From: an uncultured Fastidiosipila sp.
GTDB taxonomy: Bacteria > Bacillota > Clostridia > Saccharofermentanales > Fastidiosipilaceae
Direction: 5' to 3'
Length of the DNA: 64,000 nucleotides
NCBI GenBank assembly: GCA_947253875.1
Contig: CAMYAM010000002.1
Coordinates: 67,379 to 131,378, forward strand
In this document: piece after piece, positions 53,510 through 61,479 of the stretch
Position numbering within the stretch: the stretch's first letter is position 1
How the letters are laid out: every line of letters begins with the position of its first letter
Made by a program: the position numbers and the translations under genes
Notes under the pieces: generated by a model
Databases searched by the model: none
Seen by the model: the letters and a program-made list of their open reading frames with translations, nothing else
Told to the model about the DNA's origin: nothing

Positions 53510-54067
53510 ATGCTAAAAATAGCAGTTATTACAGGTAGTACACGTGACGGAAGAGTGAATTTAGGGGTTGCTGATTACATTGTTAAGATAGCAAATGAGT
53601 TTAGTGAGGAAGCAGAATTTGAGTTGGTAGATATTTTGGAATATGATTTGCCAGCTTTTAACTCCGCACCACCAAGAATGTTAAACAAGCATTATGATGA
53701 TCCAAGAATTACTAAATGGTCAGAGAAGGTAGAAGAATTTGATGGCTATATCTTCGTCACACCTGAGTATAATAAAAACACATCTCCAGCTCTATTAAAT
53801 GCAATTAGCTTGATTGGAGAAGAGTGGACAGATAAGGCAGCAAGTATAGTTGGTTATGGCTCTACTGATGGTATAACTGCAATACAGGTGCTAAGAATTA
53901 CACTCTCTAATTTAGGCCTAGCAGTTCAAGGTAGTTTTGCAAACTTCAATATATTTACGGATTGGCAAAATGGGGAGTTCAAACCTCAAGAATATCGTAA
54001 GGCAACTGTAGAGCGGATGCTTGCTGGTCTAGTTAAATGGGCTAAGGCCATGAAGACTATTAGATAG
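53510..54067 (+). CDS. NAD(P)H-dependent FMN reductase family protein
   Basis: Flavodoxin-like reductase of 185 residues. I chose the ATG at 53510 because TAGGAGG lies just before it; an earlier ATG at 53459 has no such site. Motifs are AVITGSTRDGRVNLGVADY (FMN phosphate loop, 4-22), TPEYNKNTSPALLNAIS (about 83-99) and the GYGSTDGI segment (about 113-120). Such enzymes reduce flavins, quinones or chromate. It stands alone between the Tm-1 pair (divergent) and tsaE. Confidence 0.9.
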   Translation: MLKIAVITGSTRDGRVNLGVADYIVKIANEFSEEAEFELVDILEYDLPAFNSAPPRMLNKHYDDPRITKWSEKVEEFDGYIFVTPEYNKNTSPALLNAISLIGEEWTDKAASIVGYGSTDGITAIQVLRITLSNLGLAVQGSFANFNIFTDWQNGEFKPQEYRKATVERMLAGLVKWAKAMKTIR

Positions 54068-54105
54068 TTAGAAGAGAGTAGTTTAAGTTTATTAGAAATA
54101 TATTA

Positions 54106-54138
54106 AGCCTCATGAGTACGAGTTGTAATCATGAGGCT
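54106..54138 (+). terminator. Hairpin terminator after the FMN reductase gene
   Basis: AGCCTCATGA pairs with TCATGAGGCT, followed by CTTGTATTTA. The stem is strong; the T-tract is modest. Confidence 0.7.
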
Positions 54139-54279
54139 CTTGTATTTAGTATAATGCTTGTTGGTGCAGATTAACTGGCACAAAATGAAGCGGTCTGACC
54201 AGTAGACTATAACTTGAAAAAATAATAAAATACATATACATAAAAAGGAAAATTGTGAAAGTGTTTGAAGTTTTAGATT

Positions 54280-54828
54280 ATGAAATTTCTTATTAAAGAA
54301 CTTAATGATACGAAAAAAATATCCAATAGTTTAGCAAAAGTTTTATCAGGCAATGACATCTTGACTTTGCAAGGTGACCTAGGTGCAGGCAAAACTACTT
54401 TTGTACGTGCTTTGGCGGAGGGCTTAGGGATAGATCCTGATGCTGTGAGCAGCCCGACTTTTACAATTATGCAAATTTATGAAAACAATTCAGGACCTTC
54501 ACTTTGTCACTTTGATGCATATAGGTTGAAAGATAGTGAGAGTTTCTTGCAAGAAGGTTTTAATGAATATTTCAGTGACGGTATGGTTGTCTGTATAGAG
54601 TGGCCAGAAATTATTGAGGAAGCTCTAGAATCTTTAAACGATCATAGATTGATAATAAAAATTACTGCTGAGAGAAAAATGGATCTTGATTTTTCGGCGA
54701 AAAAAATAAATGTACAGACAGATAATGTTCATAGGAACTTTGAGATATTAGCTAATGGCAAGAGAGCTCAAGAGGTTTTAGATAAGTGGCAAGAGCTTGA
54801 TGATTTTCCAAGTGAGCTTGAGATTTAG
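54280..54828 (+). CDS. tsaE: tRNA t6A biosynthesis ATPase TsaE
   Basis: P-loop ATPase that supports the TsaBD complex in making N6-threonylcarbamoyladenosine at tRNA A37. The 182 residues include LQGDLGAGKTTFVRALAEGLG (about 32-52), VSSPTFTIMQIY (about 60-71), HFDAYRL and VCIEWPE (about 107-113). The C-terminal 45 residues extend beyond the usual 150-160 length. It begins the tsaE-tsaB-rimI unit. Confidence 0.95.
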   Translation: MKFLIKELNDTKKISNSLAKVLSGNDILTLQGDLGAGKTTFVRALAEGLGIDPDAVSSPTFTIMQIYENNSGPSLCHFDAYRLKDSESFLQEGFNEYFSDGMVVCIEWPEIIEEALESLNDHRLIIKITAERKMDLDFSAKKINVQTDNVHRNFEILANGKRAQEVLDKWQELDDFPSELEI

Positions 54829-54840
54829 AAGAGGTAAATT

Positions 54841-55545
54841 GTGAAAATACTAACTATAGACACAGCTACTCCACATTTGATTTGTAGCCTAGGAGATGAA
54901 AATTCTTTTATTACAGGGGTGTTTAAAGATGCCAGCAGAACACACTCTCAACATATAATTTCTGCAATTGATGAACTATTAGAAGTTGCAGGATTGAGTT
55001 TGGATGAGATAGATTATTTTGCGGCATCAGAGGGACCAGGATCTTTTACAGGTTTAAGGATTGGTATTGCTACAGTTCAGGCTTTGGCTTTTGTGAAAAA
55101 CAGACCTTGCCTTAAAGTAAATACACTAGATGCTATTGCAGAAGCTAAAAGATCTGCCGATACTTTAATTTTGTCTATGTTAGATGCTAGAAATAGAAGA
55201 GTCTATGCTAATGCTGTTGTGGGAGATACTAATCTGGTAGAAGCTTCTGTTGGTGAGGTTGAGATATTCGCCCAAAAAGTTGCAAAAGCACTAGAAAATA
55301 AAGAAATTAAGGTTAATAAAATTATTTTTGCTGGCGATCAGGCACGTGCAATGTATATTGCAGATGAAGCAGTTTTAGAACTTTTGCCAAAGGTAGAAGT
55401 TGAGATGGCGGAGGCGTTATATCAACCAGAAGCCTTGCATAAAGTTGCGCTGAAAGAGTTGCAAGCTGGGAGATTCCTGGAAGCGGAAGAGCTGCTACCA
55501 GAATACTATGCACCGACTGAGGCAGAGCGAGAACTAAATAAATAG
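54841..55545 (+). CDS. tsaB: tRNA t6A biosynthesis protein TsaB
   Basis: ASKHA-fold partner of TsaD, 234 residues. It has the start ILTIDTATPHLICSLGD, SQHIISAIDELLEVAGLSLDEIDYFAASEGPGSFTGLRIG (about 40-79, the family signature GPGSFTGLRIG), and LSMLDARNRRVYA. The start is a GTG preceded by GAAGAGGTAAATT, 12 bases after tsaE. Together with TsaE and RimI it forms the conserved Bacillota block; the usual tsaD is not next to it. Confidence 0.95.
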   Translation: MKILTIDTATPHLICSLGDENSFITGVFKDASRTHSQHIISAIDELLEVAGLSLDEIDYFAASEGPGSFTGLRIGIATVQALAFVKNRPCLKVNTLDAIAEAKRSADTLILSMLDARNRRVYANAVVGDTNLVEASVGEVEIFAQKVAKALENKEIKVNKIIFAGDQARAMYIADEAVLELLPKVEVEMAEALYQPEALHKVALKELQAGRFLEAEELLPEYYAPTEAERELNK

Positions 55546-55624
55546 CTCCTGTCTATTAATAAACACGTTTAAGCACATTGAAGTTGTAGATGATTGAGGA
55601 TTTAGAGAAGGGCGTAAGCAGTAT

Positions 55625-56077
55625 ATGGCAATTGAATTTCGTCAAGCAAATAAAGATGATTTACATGAGCTGAGCTCTCTTGAAACCGAAGTTTTCTCAG
55701 AGCCTTGGGGCGAAGAAACAATAGCACACTATTTAAAGATAAGTGAAAAAGATAAGGCGACATATGTTTTGTATGACGAGGCAGATAAGAAGATACTAGC
55801 GTACGTAATTGTCCAAACTTTATATGATGAAATGGAAATTATGAGGTTTGCAGTAATTCCTACGAGAAGACGTGAAGGCCTAGGCAAAAAATTACTAAAA
55901 CTGTTGACTAGTAAAGCTACAGAGTTGGAGCTGAAAAAAATAATCCTCGAGGTAAACTCAATTAACTATAAAGCAATTAGCTTATATAAAAGCCTAGGTT
56001 TCATTGAGGTTGGTAGGCGTAAAGATTATTACAAGCAAGGAGAAGACGCCTTACTCATGGATTTAAATATGAGCTAG
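55625..56077 (+). CDS. rimI: Ribosomal protein S18 N-acetyltransferase RimI-like
   Basis: GNAT acetyltransferase of 150 residues. Motif A reads RFAVIPTRRREGLGKKLLKLL (about 79-99, the acetyl-CoA loop R-R-x-G-x-G/A), and motif B reads VNSINYKAISLYKSLGFIEVGRRKDYY (about 117-143), typical of RimI. The position after tsaB is the normal one. It probably acetylates S18 or other N-termini. The upstream ribosome binding site is weak. Confidence 0.9.
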   Translation: MAIEFRQANKDDLHELSSLETEVFSEPWGEETIAHYLKISEKDKATYVLYDEADKKILAYVIVQTLYDEMEIMRFAVIPTRRREGLGKKLLKLLTSKATELELKKIILEVNSINYKAISLYKSLGFIEVGRRKDYYKQGEDALLMDLNMS

Positions 56078-56169
56078 TATACGTTATAATATACGACAAT
56101 ATATAAATATATAATATACAAATACAAAAATAATAATAAAAAAGGAAAACAAAAAAGGAGAAGCGTATT

Positions 56170-57957
56170 ATGACAATGAAAATAAGTACAGATGAAAAGA
56201 TAGCTTTGTTGAGAAAAGCTATGCGTGCTGTTGGTGTACAGGCTTACATAGTTCCAACATCAGACCCGCACATGACAGAATACAATGCAAAACACTTTGA
56301 AGCTAGACATTGGCTAACAGGATTTACAGGTTCAGCAGGTACTGCTCTAGTAACAGAGAACGCTGCAAAGTTATGGGCTGATGGACGTTACTTTATCCAA
56401 GCAGAACATCAAATCGCTGGAACAGAATTTGAGTTAATGAAGTTAGCAACACCTGGATATCCAACTTTATTAGAGTTCTTAAGTGAGAACTTAAAATCAG
56501 GCGATGTTGTTGGTGTAAATGGTGCAATTATGAACCAATCCCAAGTAGAACGCTACGAAGAAGTATTGGGCAAAAAAGGTATCAAAATTGAACTAAACCT
56601 ACAACTAGTTTCCGATATTTGGACTGACCAGCCAGAAATGCCAAAAGGCGAGATTTTTACACTAGGTACAGAGTGGACAGGTAGAAGCACAGAAGCCAAG
56701 ATTGTTGACCTAAGACAATATCTCAAAGAAAAAGAAAGTGACGTTGCTCTAATTGGTCGCCTAGACGATGTAGCTTGGTTGTACAACTTCAGAGGTTCAG
56801 ACATAGAGTGCACTCCAGTTGCTTATGCATTTGCCATGGTATCTCAAGATAAAGCAGAATTATTTATTGACTTAGATAAAGTTAATGCAGAAGTAAGAGC
56901 TACTATGGAAGCTGAAGGGGTAAGTTTCAGAAAGTATGAAGATATTTATACAGCTGTGGCGGAACTTTCCGGTAAGACAGTAAGATTAGATAAATCAGCA
57001 ATTAATAGCTTAGTTTTCTCCAAATTGCCAGAGGATGCAAAGGTAATTAACAGCAGAGATTGGACTTTGGATGAGAAAGCAGTCAAGAACGAGACTGAAA
57101 TCAAAAACCAATACGAAGCCTATCGTAAAGATGGTATTGCTTTTACCAAATTAATTCACTGGTTAAAAACACAAGATGTAAGTAAACTAGACGAACTTGA
57201 TGTTGATGCAAAGGCTTTAGAATTTAGAGAAGAATTAGATACATTTGTTGAATTGAGTTTCGGTACGATAGCAGCATACGGACCAAATGCCGCAATGGCA
57301 CACTACTCTGCTACAGAAGATAACAAAGCTCAATTACAAAACAAGAGCTTCATGTTAGTTGATGCTGGTGGACAATACTGGGAAGGTACAACTGATACTA
57401 CACGTACAATCGCAGTCGGTGAATTGACAGCAGAAGAAATCAAGGACTACACATTAACAGTTATGAGCCACGTTGATCTAGCTATGGCAGTGTTCTTGCA
57501 CGGATCCACAGGTTACCAATTGGATATGTTAGCTCGTAAACCAATGTGGGAAAATCACATGGACTTTAAACACGGTACAGGTCATGGAATTGGCTATTTC
57601 TTGAATGTTCATGAAGGTCCACAAAGCATTTCTTCCGGAAGATACAACACTACAGTAATGGAAGAAGGCATGATTACAAGTAACGAGCCAGGAGTCTACA
57701 AGGAAGATAAACACGGTATTCGTATTGAGAGTGTAGTTGTTTGTGAAGAAGCAGCGACAGTAGGTACAGATAAATTCTTGAAATTCGATACAATGACTAG
57801 AGTACCGCTAGAACGTGAAGCTATTGACAAGAGCATGTTAAATGAACAACAAATTGCTTGGATCAATGCATATCACGAGCAAGTTTACAAAGATATAAAC
57901 CAAGATTTAACTCCTGAAGAAGCTGAATGGTTGAAAGAAGTCTGTAAACCGTTATAA
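56170..57957 (+). CDS. Xaa-Pro aminopeptidase, M24B family
   Basis: Metallo-aminopeptidase P type, 595 residues, with the two creatinase-like N-terminal domains of the long (eukaryote-like) forms. The start contains VQAYIVPTSDPHMTEY and HFEARHWLTGFTGSAGTALV. The pita-bread domain has the metal ligands Asp in LVDAGGQYWEGTTDTTRT (about 395-412), His in HGTGHGIG (about 469-476), Glu in ITSNEPGVY and Glu in GIRIESVVV. It removes N-terminal residues before Pro, cytoplasmic. The ATG follows AAGGAGAA; codon use suggests good expression. Confidence 0.95.
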   Translation: MTMKISTDEKIALLRKAMRAVGVQAYIVPTSDPHMTEYNAKHFEARHWLTGFTGSAGTALVTENAAKLWADGRYFIQAEHQIAGTEFELMKLATPGYPTLLEFLSENLKSGDVVGVNGAIMNQSQVERYEEVLGKKGIKIELNLQLVSDIWTDQPEMPKGEIFTLGTEWTGRSTEAKIVDLRQYLKEKESDVALIGRLDDVAWLYNFRGSDIECTPVAYAFAMVSQDKAELFIDLDKVNAEVRATMEAEGVSFRKYEDIYTAVAELSGKTVRLDKSAINSLVFSKLPEDAKVINSRDWTLDEKAVKNETEIKNQYEAYRKDGIAFTKLIHWLKTQDVSKLDELDVDAKALEFREELDTFVELSFGTIAAYGPNAAMAHYSATEDNKAQLQNKSFMLVDAGGQYWEGTTDTTRTIAVGELTAEEIKDYTLTVMSHVDLAMAVFLHGSTGYQLDMLARKPMWENHMDFKHGTGHGIGYFLNVHEGPQSISSGRYNTTVMEEGMITSNEPGVYKEDKHGIRIESVVVCEEAATVGTDKFLKFDTMTRVPLEREAIDKSMLNEQQIAWINAYHEQVYKDINQDLTPEEAEWLKEVCKPL

Positions 57958-58028
57958 TTAAGTTACTATTAACAAGGAATTTGTAAAAATTGCTATATAT
58001 CTAAATATAGCATTGGAGGAAAAAACGC

Positions 58029-58301
58029 ATGGTAGAGAAAGAAGTAGTATTTTTAGATAAAGCTGAGGATTTGGTAGATTCAGGTAGAATTGCTGCAGGC
58101 TTGATCCAAAAAGCTTCAGAATTTGTTTCTGACTTGAGACTTGAAGTTGCTGGTAGAAGAGCAAATGCTAAGAGCCTTTTGGGTGTAATGAGCTTGGCTC
58201 TTGATAAGGGTACTGAGATTAAAATTACAGCCGAAGGCCCAGATGAAGATGAAGCTTTAGAAGCAATATCAGATTATTTGCTAAACCCTGTATTGGATTA
58301 A
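58029..58301 (+). CDS. HPr-like protein lacking His15 (Crh-like)
   Basis: HPr-fold protein of 90 residues. Alignment to PTS HPr is good from SGRIAAGLIQKASEF (18-32) through NAKSLLGVMSLALDKGTEIKI (46-66) to EGPDEDEALEAI. The PTS phosphorylation motif G-I-H-A-R-P-A reads V-D-S-G-R-I-A, so the essential His15 is Ser18. The regulatory Ser46 site is kept (Ser49, in K-S-L-L-G-V-M-S-L). This combination is that of Crh, the catabolite-repression HPr that cannot carry sugar-PTS phosphate. HPr kinase and CcpA are not in the window. The start follows TTGGAGG. Confidence 0.88.
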   Translation: MVEKEVVFLDKAEDLVDSGRIAAGLIQKASEFVSDLRLEVAGRRANAKSLLGVMSLALDKGTEIKITAEGPDEDEALEAISDYLLNPVLD

Positions 58302-58387
58302 GATAAACAAACCTATCAGAATATCATAATTAGGTTAACAATTAAGTTAATCAGAATTAAGTTAAACAAAATTAATAGGAGCAATAA

Positions 58388-60427
58388 TTGCCGATAAAAG
58401 ATTTTGATGCACGTCTGGACTTGGTTCCCACCGGTCCAGGCGTTTATTTAATGAAGGACAAAGATGGTACAGTGATCTATGTAGGCAAGGCCGTGAATTT
58501 ACGTCGCCGCCTGCAAGATTATTTTGCCCAAAACCCAGTTGGAAATACCAAAGTTCTTGCTATGATTGAAAACATAGCAGATTACTCATATCTACTAGTG
58601 CGTAATGAGCTGGAGGCTCTTTTACTCGAATCGAATTTAATTAAAAGATACCAGCCTTTTTATAATATTTTATTAAAAGACGATCACGACTATCCCTATA
58701 TTAAAGTAAGTTTACAAGATGAATTCCCAAAGATTGAGAAGGCCTATCGTAGAGCGCCTGATGAGAAAGAAGGGGCAAAGTACTACGGTCCTTATTTGAA
58801 CAATGATGTTAACAAGGCTTTGAAAATAATCAGGAAGCTTTTCCCATTAAAGATTTATCACAGAATTTTCCAAACTGATAATAAGACAGATTCAGCAGTT
58901 GATGAGATCCGCTATGAACTCGGTGATGCCCAGGACAAATATGCACAAGCAGCAGATAGCTGGAGTTCGGATGAATTGGCTGACCATGACATAATGTCAA
59001 AAGATGAATATCGAGAGATAGTTAAAGACATTACAGACTTCCTTGAAGGTCGCTATGATGGTATACAAGAGAGAATGCAAAGCAAGATGAATGCTGCGAG
59101 CCAGGATTTGGATTTCGAGAAAGCTGCTATTTGGCGAGATCGCTTACAGGATTTGCTCAGATTGCAAGAGAAGCAGGTTGCTGTTTTAGAATCTAATTTC
59201 TATGGAGATGTAATTGGCTTAGCAAGAAATAGTGTGGAAGTTTGTATACAAAAATTAGAAATTAGGTCAGGAAAAATAGCCGGTACATCTACTTACTTTT
59301 TGGATGCGGTAGCAAACACTGATGCAGAAATTATAACGGCTTTTATTTTGCAGTATTATGCAATAGCATCTTATATTCCTAAGAATATTTTAATCCCAAT
59401 ACCAATAACAGAGTTGGATTCCAAGGAGCTCAACCGTGAGTCCGTAAACTTTAATCTTGAGGAATTTCTTAATGAGTTAGCAGGATCTAAGGTCAAGTTG
59501 CTCTGGCCGCAGAGAGGTAATAAACATGATGTGCTCAAGATGGCTAATCGTAATGCCAAACAGGCTTTGCTCAGGAAGACTTTGATCGCAGGATCTAATA
59601 TTGAATCTATTGAAACAGCACTTGGACTTATGCAAGAAATCTTGGGTATGTCAAATAAACCTCTGCGTGTAGAAATTTATGATATTTCTAATACGGGTGA
59701 TAGCGATATGACCTGTGGTATGGCTGTTTTTGTTAATGGAAAGGCTCAACGAAAAGATAAGCGAGTATTTCATATTAAGAGACAGGAAGCTCAAGATGAC
59801 TACAGTGCTATGCAAGAAGCTGTAGATAGAAGATTAGCACGTTTGGGTGATGAGAGTTTTGGTAAGAGACCAGATCTTATCTTGGCTGATGGTGGTATAG
59901 GGCATGTCAATGCATTGAAGCCTGTTTTGGCAGAACATGGTGTATTAGCTGAGAGTGATCAACAGATTTATCTAGCTGGGTTGGTTAAAGATCAGCGACA
60001 TAGAACTAGAGGTTTAGTAACAGCAGATGGACAGATAATTGAGCTAGCGGAGTCACTTTCTCTGTTAGATGGCGAAAAGACTTATGGAAGTGGTAATGAA
60101 TTGGGTGCTGCCAAGAATTTATTTAGCTCAGAAAAGAGTGAGAATAGAGAAGAACAGTTGGCGTTATTAAGGTTACTTTCTGCCATGCAAAATGAAGCCC
60201 ATAGAGTTGCAGGTGAAGCCAACAAGAAGTTGAATAAAAAGCGCCAAACAAAATATAAGCTTGAAGAAATTCCAGGGGTAGGACCAGCTAAGCGTAAGGC
60301 TTTGCTCAAAGAGTTTTCATCAATGAAAGCAATAGCGGAGGCTAGCGTTGAAGAGTTGCTAGAAAAAGTTCCGAGCCTAGGACAAACAACAGCCGAAAAC
60401 GTTTATAATCATTTTAATAAGAATTAG
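58388..60427 (+). CDS. uvrC: UvrABC excinuclease subunit C
   Basis: Nucleotide-excision repair nuclease that makes both incisions; 679 residues. The GIY-YIG domain is at the N-terminus (GVYLMKDKDGTVIYVGKAVNLRRRL, about 18-42), then the UVR UvrB-binding helix (about 230-270, DLDFEKAAIWRDRLQDL), the RNase H-like endonuclease (VEIYDISNTGDSDMTCGMAVF, LILADGGIGHVNA) and a C-terminal helix-hairpin-helix pair (EEIPGVGPAKRKALLKEF). The start is a TTG, preceded by TAGGAGCAATAA at good spacing; no ATG would fit the family N-terminus better. Confidence 0.96.
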   Translation: MPIKDFDARLDLVPTGPGVYLMKDKDGTVIYVGKAVNLRRRLQDYFAQNPVGNTKVLAMIENIADYSYLLVRNELEALLLESNLIKRYQPFYNILLKDDHDYPYIKVSLQDEFPKIEKAYRRAPDEKEGAKYYGPYLNNDVNKALKIIRKLFPLKIYHRIFQTDNKTDSAVDEIRYELGDAQDKYAQAADSWSSDELADHDIMSKDEYREIVKDITDFLEGRYDGIQERMQSKMNAASQDLDFEKAAIWRDRLQDLLRLQEKQVAVLESNFYGDVIGLARNSVEVCIQKLEIRSGKIAGTSTYFLDAVANTDAEIITAFILQYYAIASYIPKNILIPIPITELDSKELNRESVNFNLEEFLNELAGSKVKLLWPQRGNKHDVLKMANRNAKQALLRKTLIAGSNIESIETALGLMQEILGMSNKPLRVEIYDISNTGDSDMTCGMAVFVNGKAQRKDKRVFHIKRQEAQDDYSAMQEAVDRRLARLGDESFGKRPDLILADGGIGHVNALKPVLAEHGVLAESDQQIYLAGLVKDQRHRTRGLVTADGQIIELAESLSLLDGEKTYGSGNELGAAKNLFSSEKSENREEQLALLRLLSAMQNEAHRVAGEANKKLNKKRQTKYKLEEIPGVGPAKRKALLKEFSSMKAIAEASVEELLEKVPSLGQTTAENVYNHFNKN

Positions 60428-60490
60428 GGATTAGGCATTAGAAATTAGTAATTAATATTTAGGGACATTATTAGTGAGAGGATTTAAAGC

Positions 60491-61249
60491 ATGAGTACTT
60501 GGATTTTGGCAGATACCCATCTAGACCATACAGGAGCGAAACCAATGAGTGTTTTCGGGCCTATATGGAATAATCATCCGGAAGTTTTAGCCGAGCATTG
60601 GCAAAGATTAATTAAACCAGAAGATAACGTAATAATTGCTGGTGATATTTCTTGGGCAATGCAAGCAGAAGATGCAGTCCCAGATCTGAGTTTCTTGAAC
60701 CAACTTCCAGGTCGTAGGAAAATTTTGCTCAAAGGTAACCATGATTTCTGGTGGTCTACTAAGAGTAAAGTAAATAAACTTTTCCAAGAAAATAATCTTG
60801 ACACCTTAGAGATTATGCAAAATGAAGCTAAGTTAATTAAGAATCCAGATGAGCCGGAAGAAGACTTTATCCTTGTTGGTAGCAGAGGTTGGAAGTTGCC
60901 TACAGATAATGACGCAGATGCCAAAGATAAGAAAGTTTACGAACGGGAGAAAAATAGATTTTTATTATCCTTGCAAGATGTTGAACTCCTCAAAAAACGT
61001 GAATCTGAAACGAGGGATTTGCCTGTTGTTGCTGTATTTCACTATCCACCACTTAATAAATTTGCGAATGACAGTGAGTTGACTGGGATTATCGAGGGAG
61101 CGGGTATAAGTAGTGTCTATTACGGTCATGTTCATAGACAACACGGTTTGGACAATTTGCTTTGCTTCGAAGGTGAGAAGAACGGGGTTACCTATAAAAA
61201 TATTGCGTTGGATTTTATTGAATGTGTGCCAGTGAGGGTTGAGATGTAG
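60491..61249 (+). CDS. Calcineurin-like metallophosphoesterase
   Basis: The 252-residue enzyme shows the five metallophosphoesterase motifs: ADTHLDH (8-14, D-x-H), GDISW (about 51-55, G-D), GNHDFWW (about 77-83, G-N-H-D), FHYPPLN (about 183-189, H) and YGHVHRQHG (about 212-220, G-H-x-H). It binds two metals and cleaves a phosphoester whose identity is unknown; the closest bacterial relatives are uncharacterised. It follows uvrC by about 60 bases in the same direction. The start follows GTGAGAGGATTTAAAGC. Confidence 0.93.
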   Translation: MSTWILADTHLDHTGAKPMSVFGPIWNNHPEVLAEHWQRLIKPEDNVIIAGDISWAMQAEDAVPDLSFLNQLPGRRKILLKGNHDFWWSTKSKVNKLFQENNLDTLEIMQNEAKLIKNPDEPEEDFILVGSRGWKLPTDNDADAKDKKVYEREKNRFLLSLQDVELLKKRESETRDLPVVAVFHYPPLNKFANDSELTGIIEGAGISSVYYGHVHRQHGLDNLLCFEGEKNGVTYKNIALDFIECVPVRVEM

Positions 61250-61316
61250 GGTTTAAAATAAGTTAGAAAAATTTATAAATAGTTACCCAAGTAAAGTATT
61301 GGAAGGAAATAGTGGA

Positions 61317-61355
61317 AATGGTAATTGTTTAGCCATAGCATAAGCAATTACCATT
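61317..61355. repeat. Long perfect inverted repeat
   Basis: AATGGTAATTG pairs exactly with CAATTACCATT around a 17-base loop, between the phosphoesterase and the surface-protein genes. No T-tract follows on the plus strand, so it may be a terminator without a tail, or a protein-binding site. Confidence 0.6.
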
Positions 61356-61479
61356 GTACAAATACACAGCTTAATTAGATGTTGGAGTTTATAAAAATTA
61401 TATTTCATTGAGATGCATAAAAAATTTTTGATTATATGTGATACAATAGATGCTTGGATTTTAGTTTAGGAGGTTAGAT

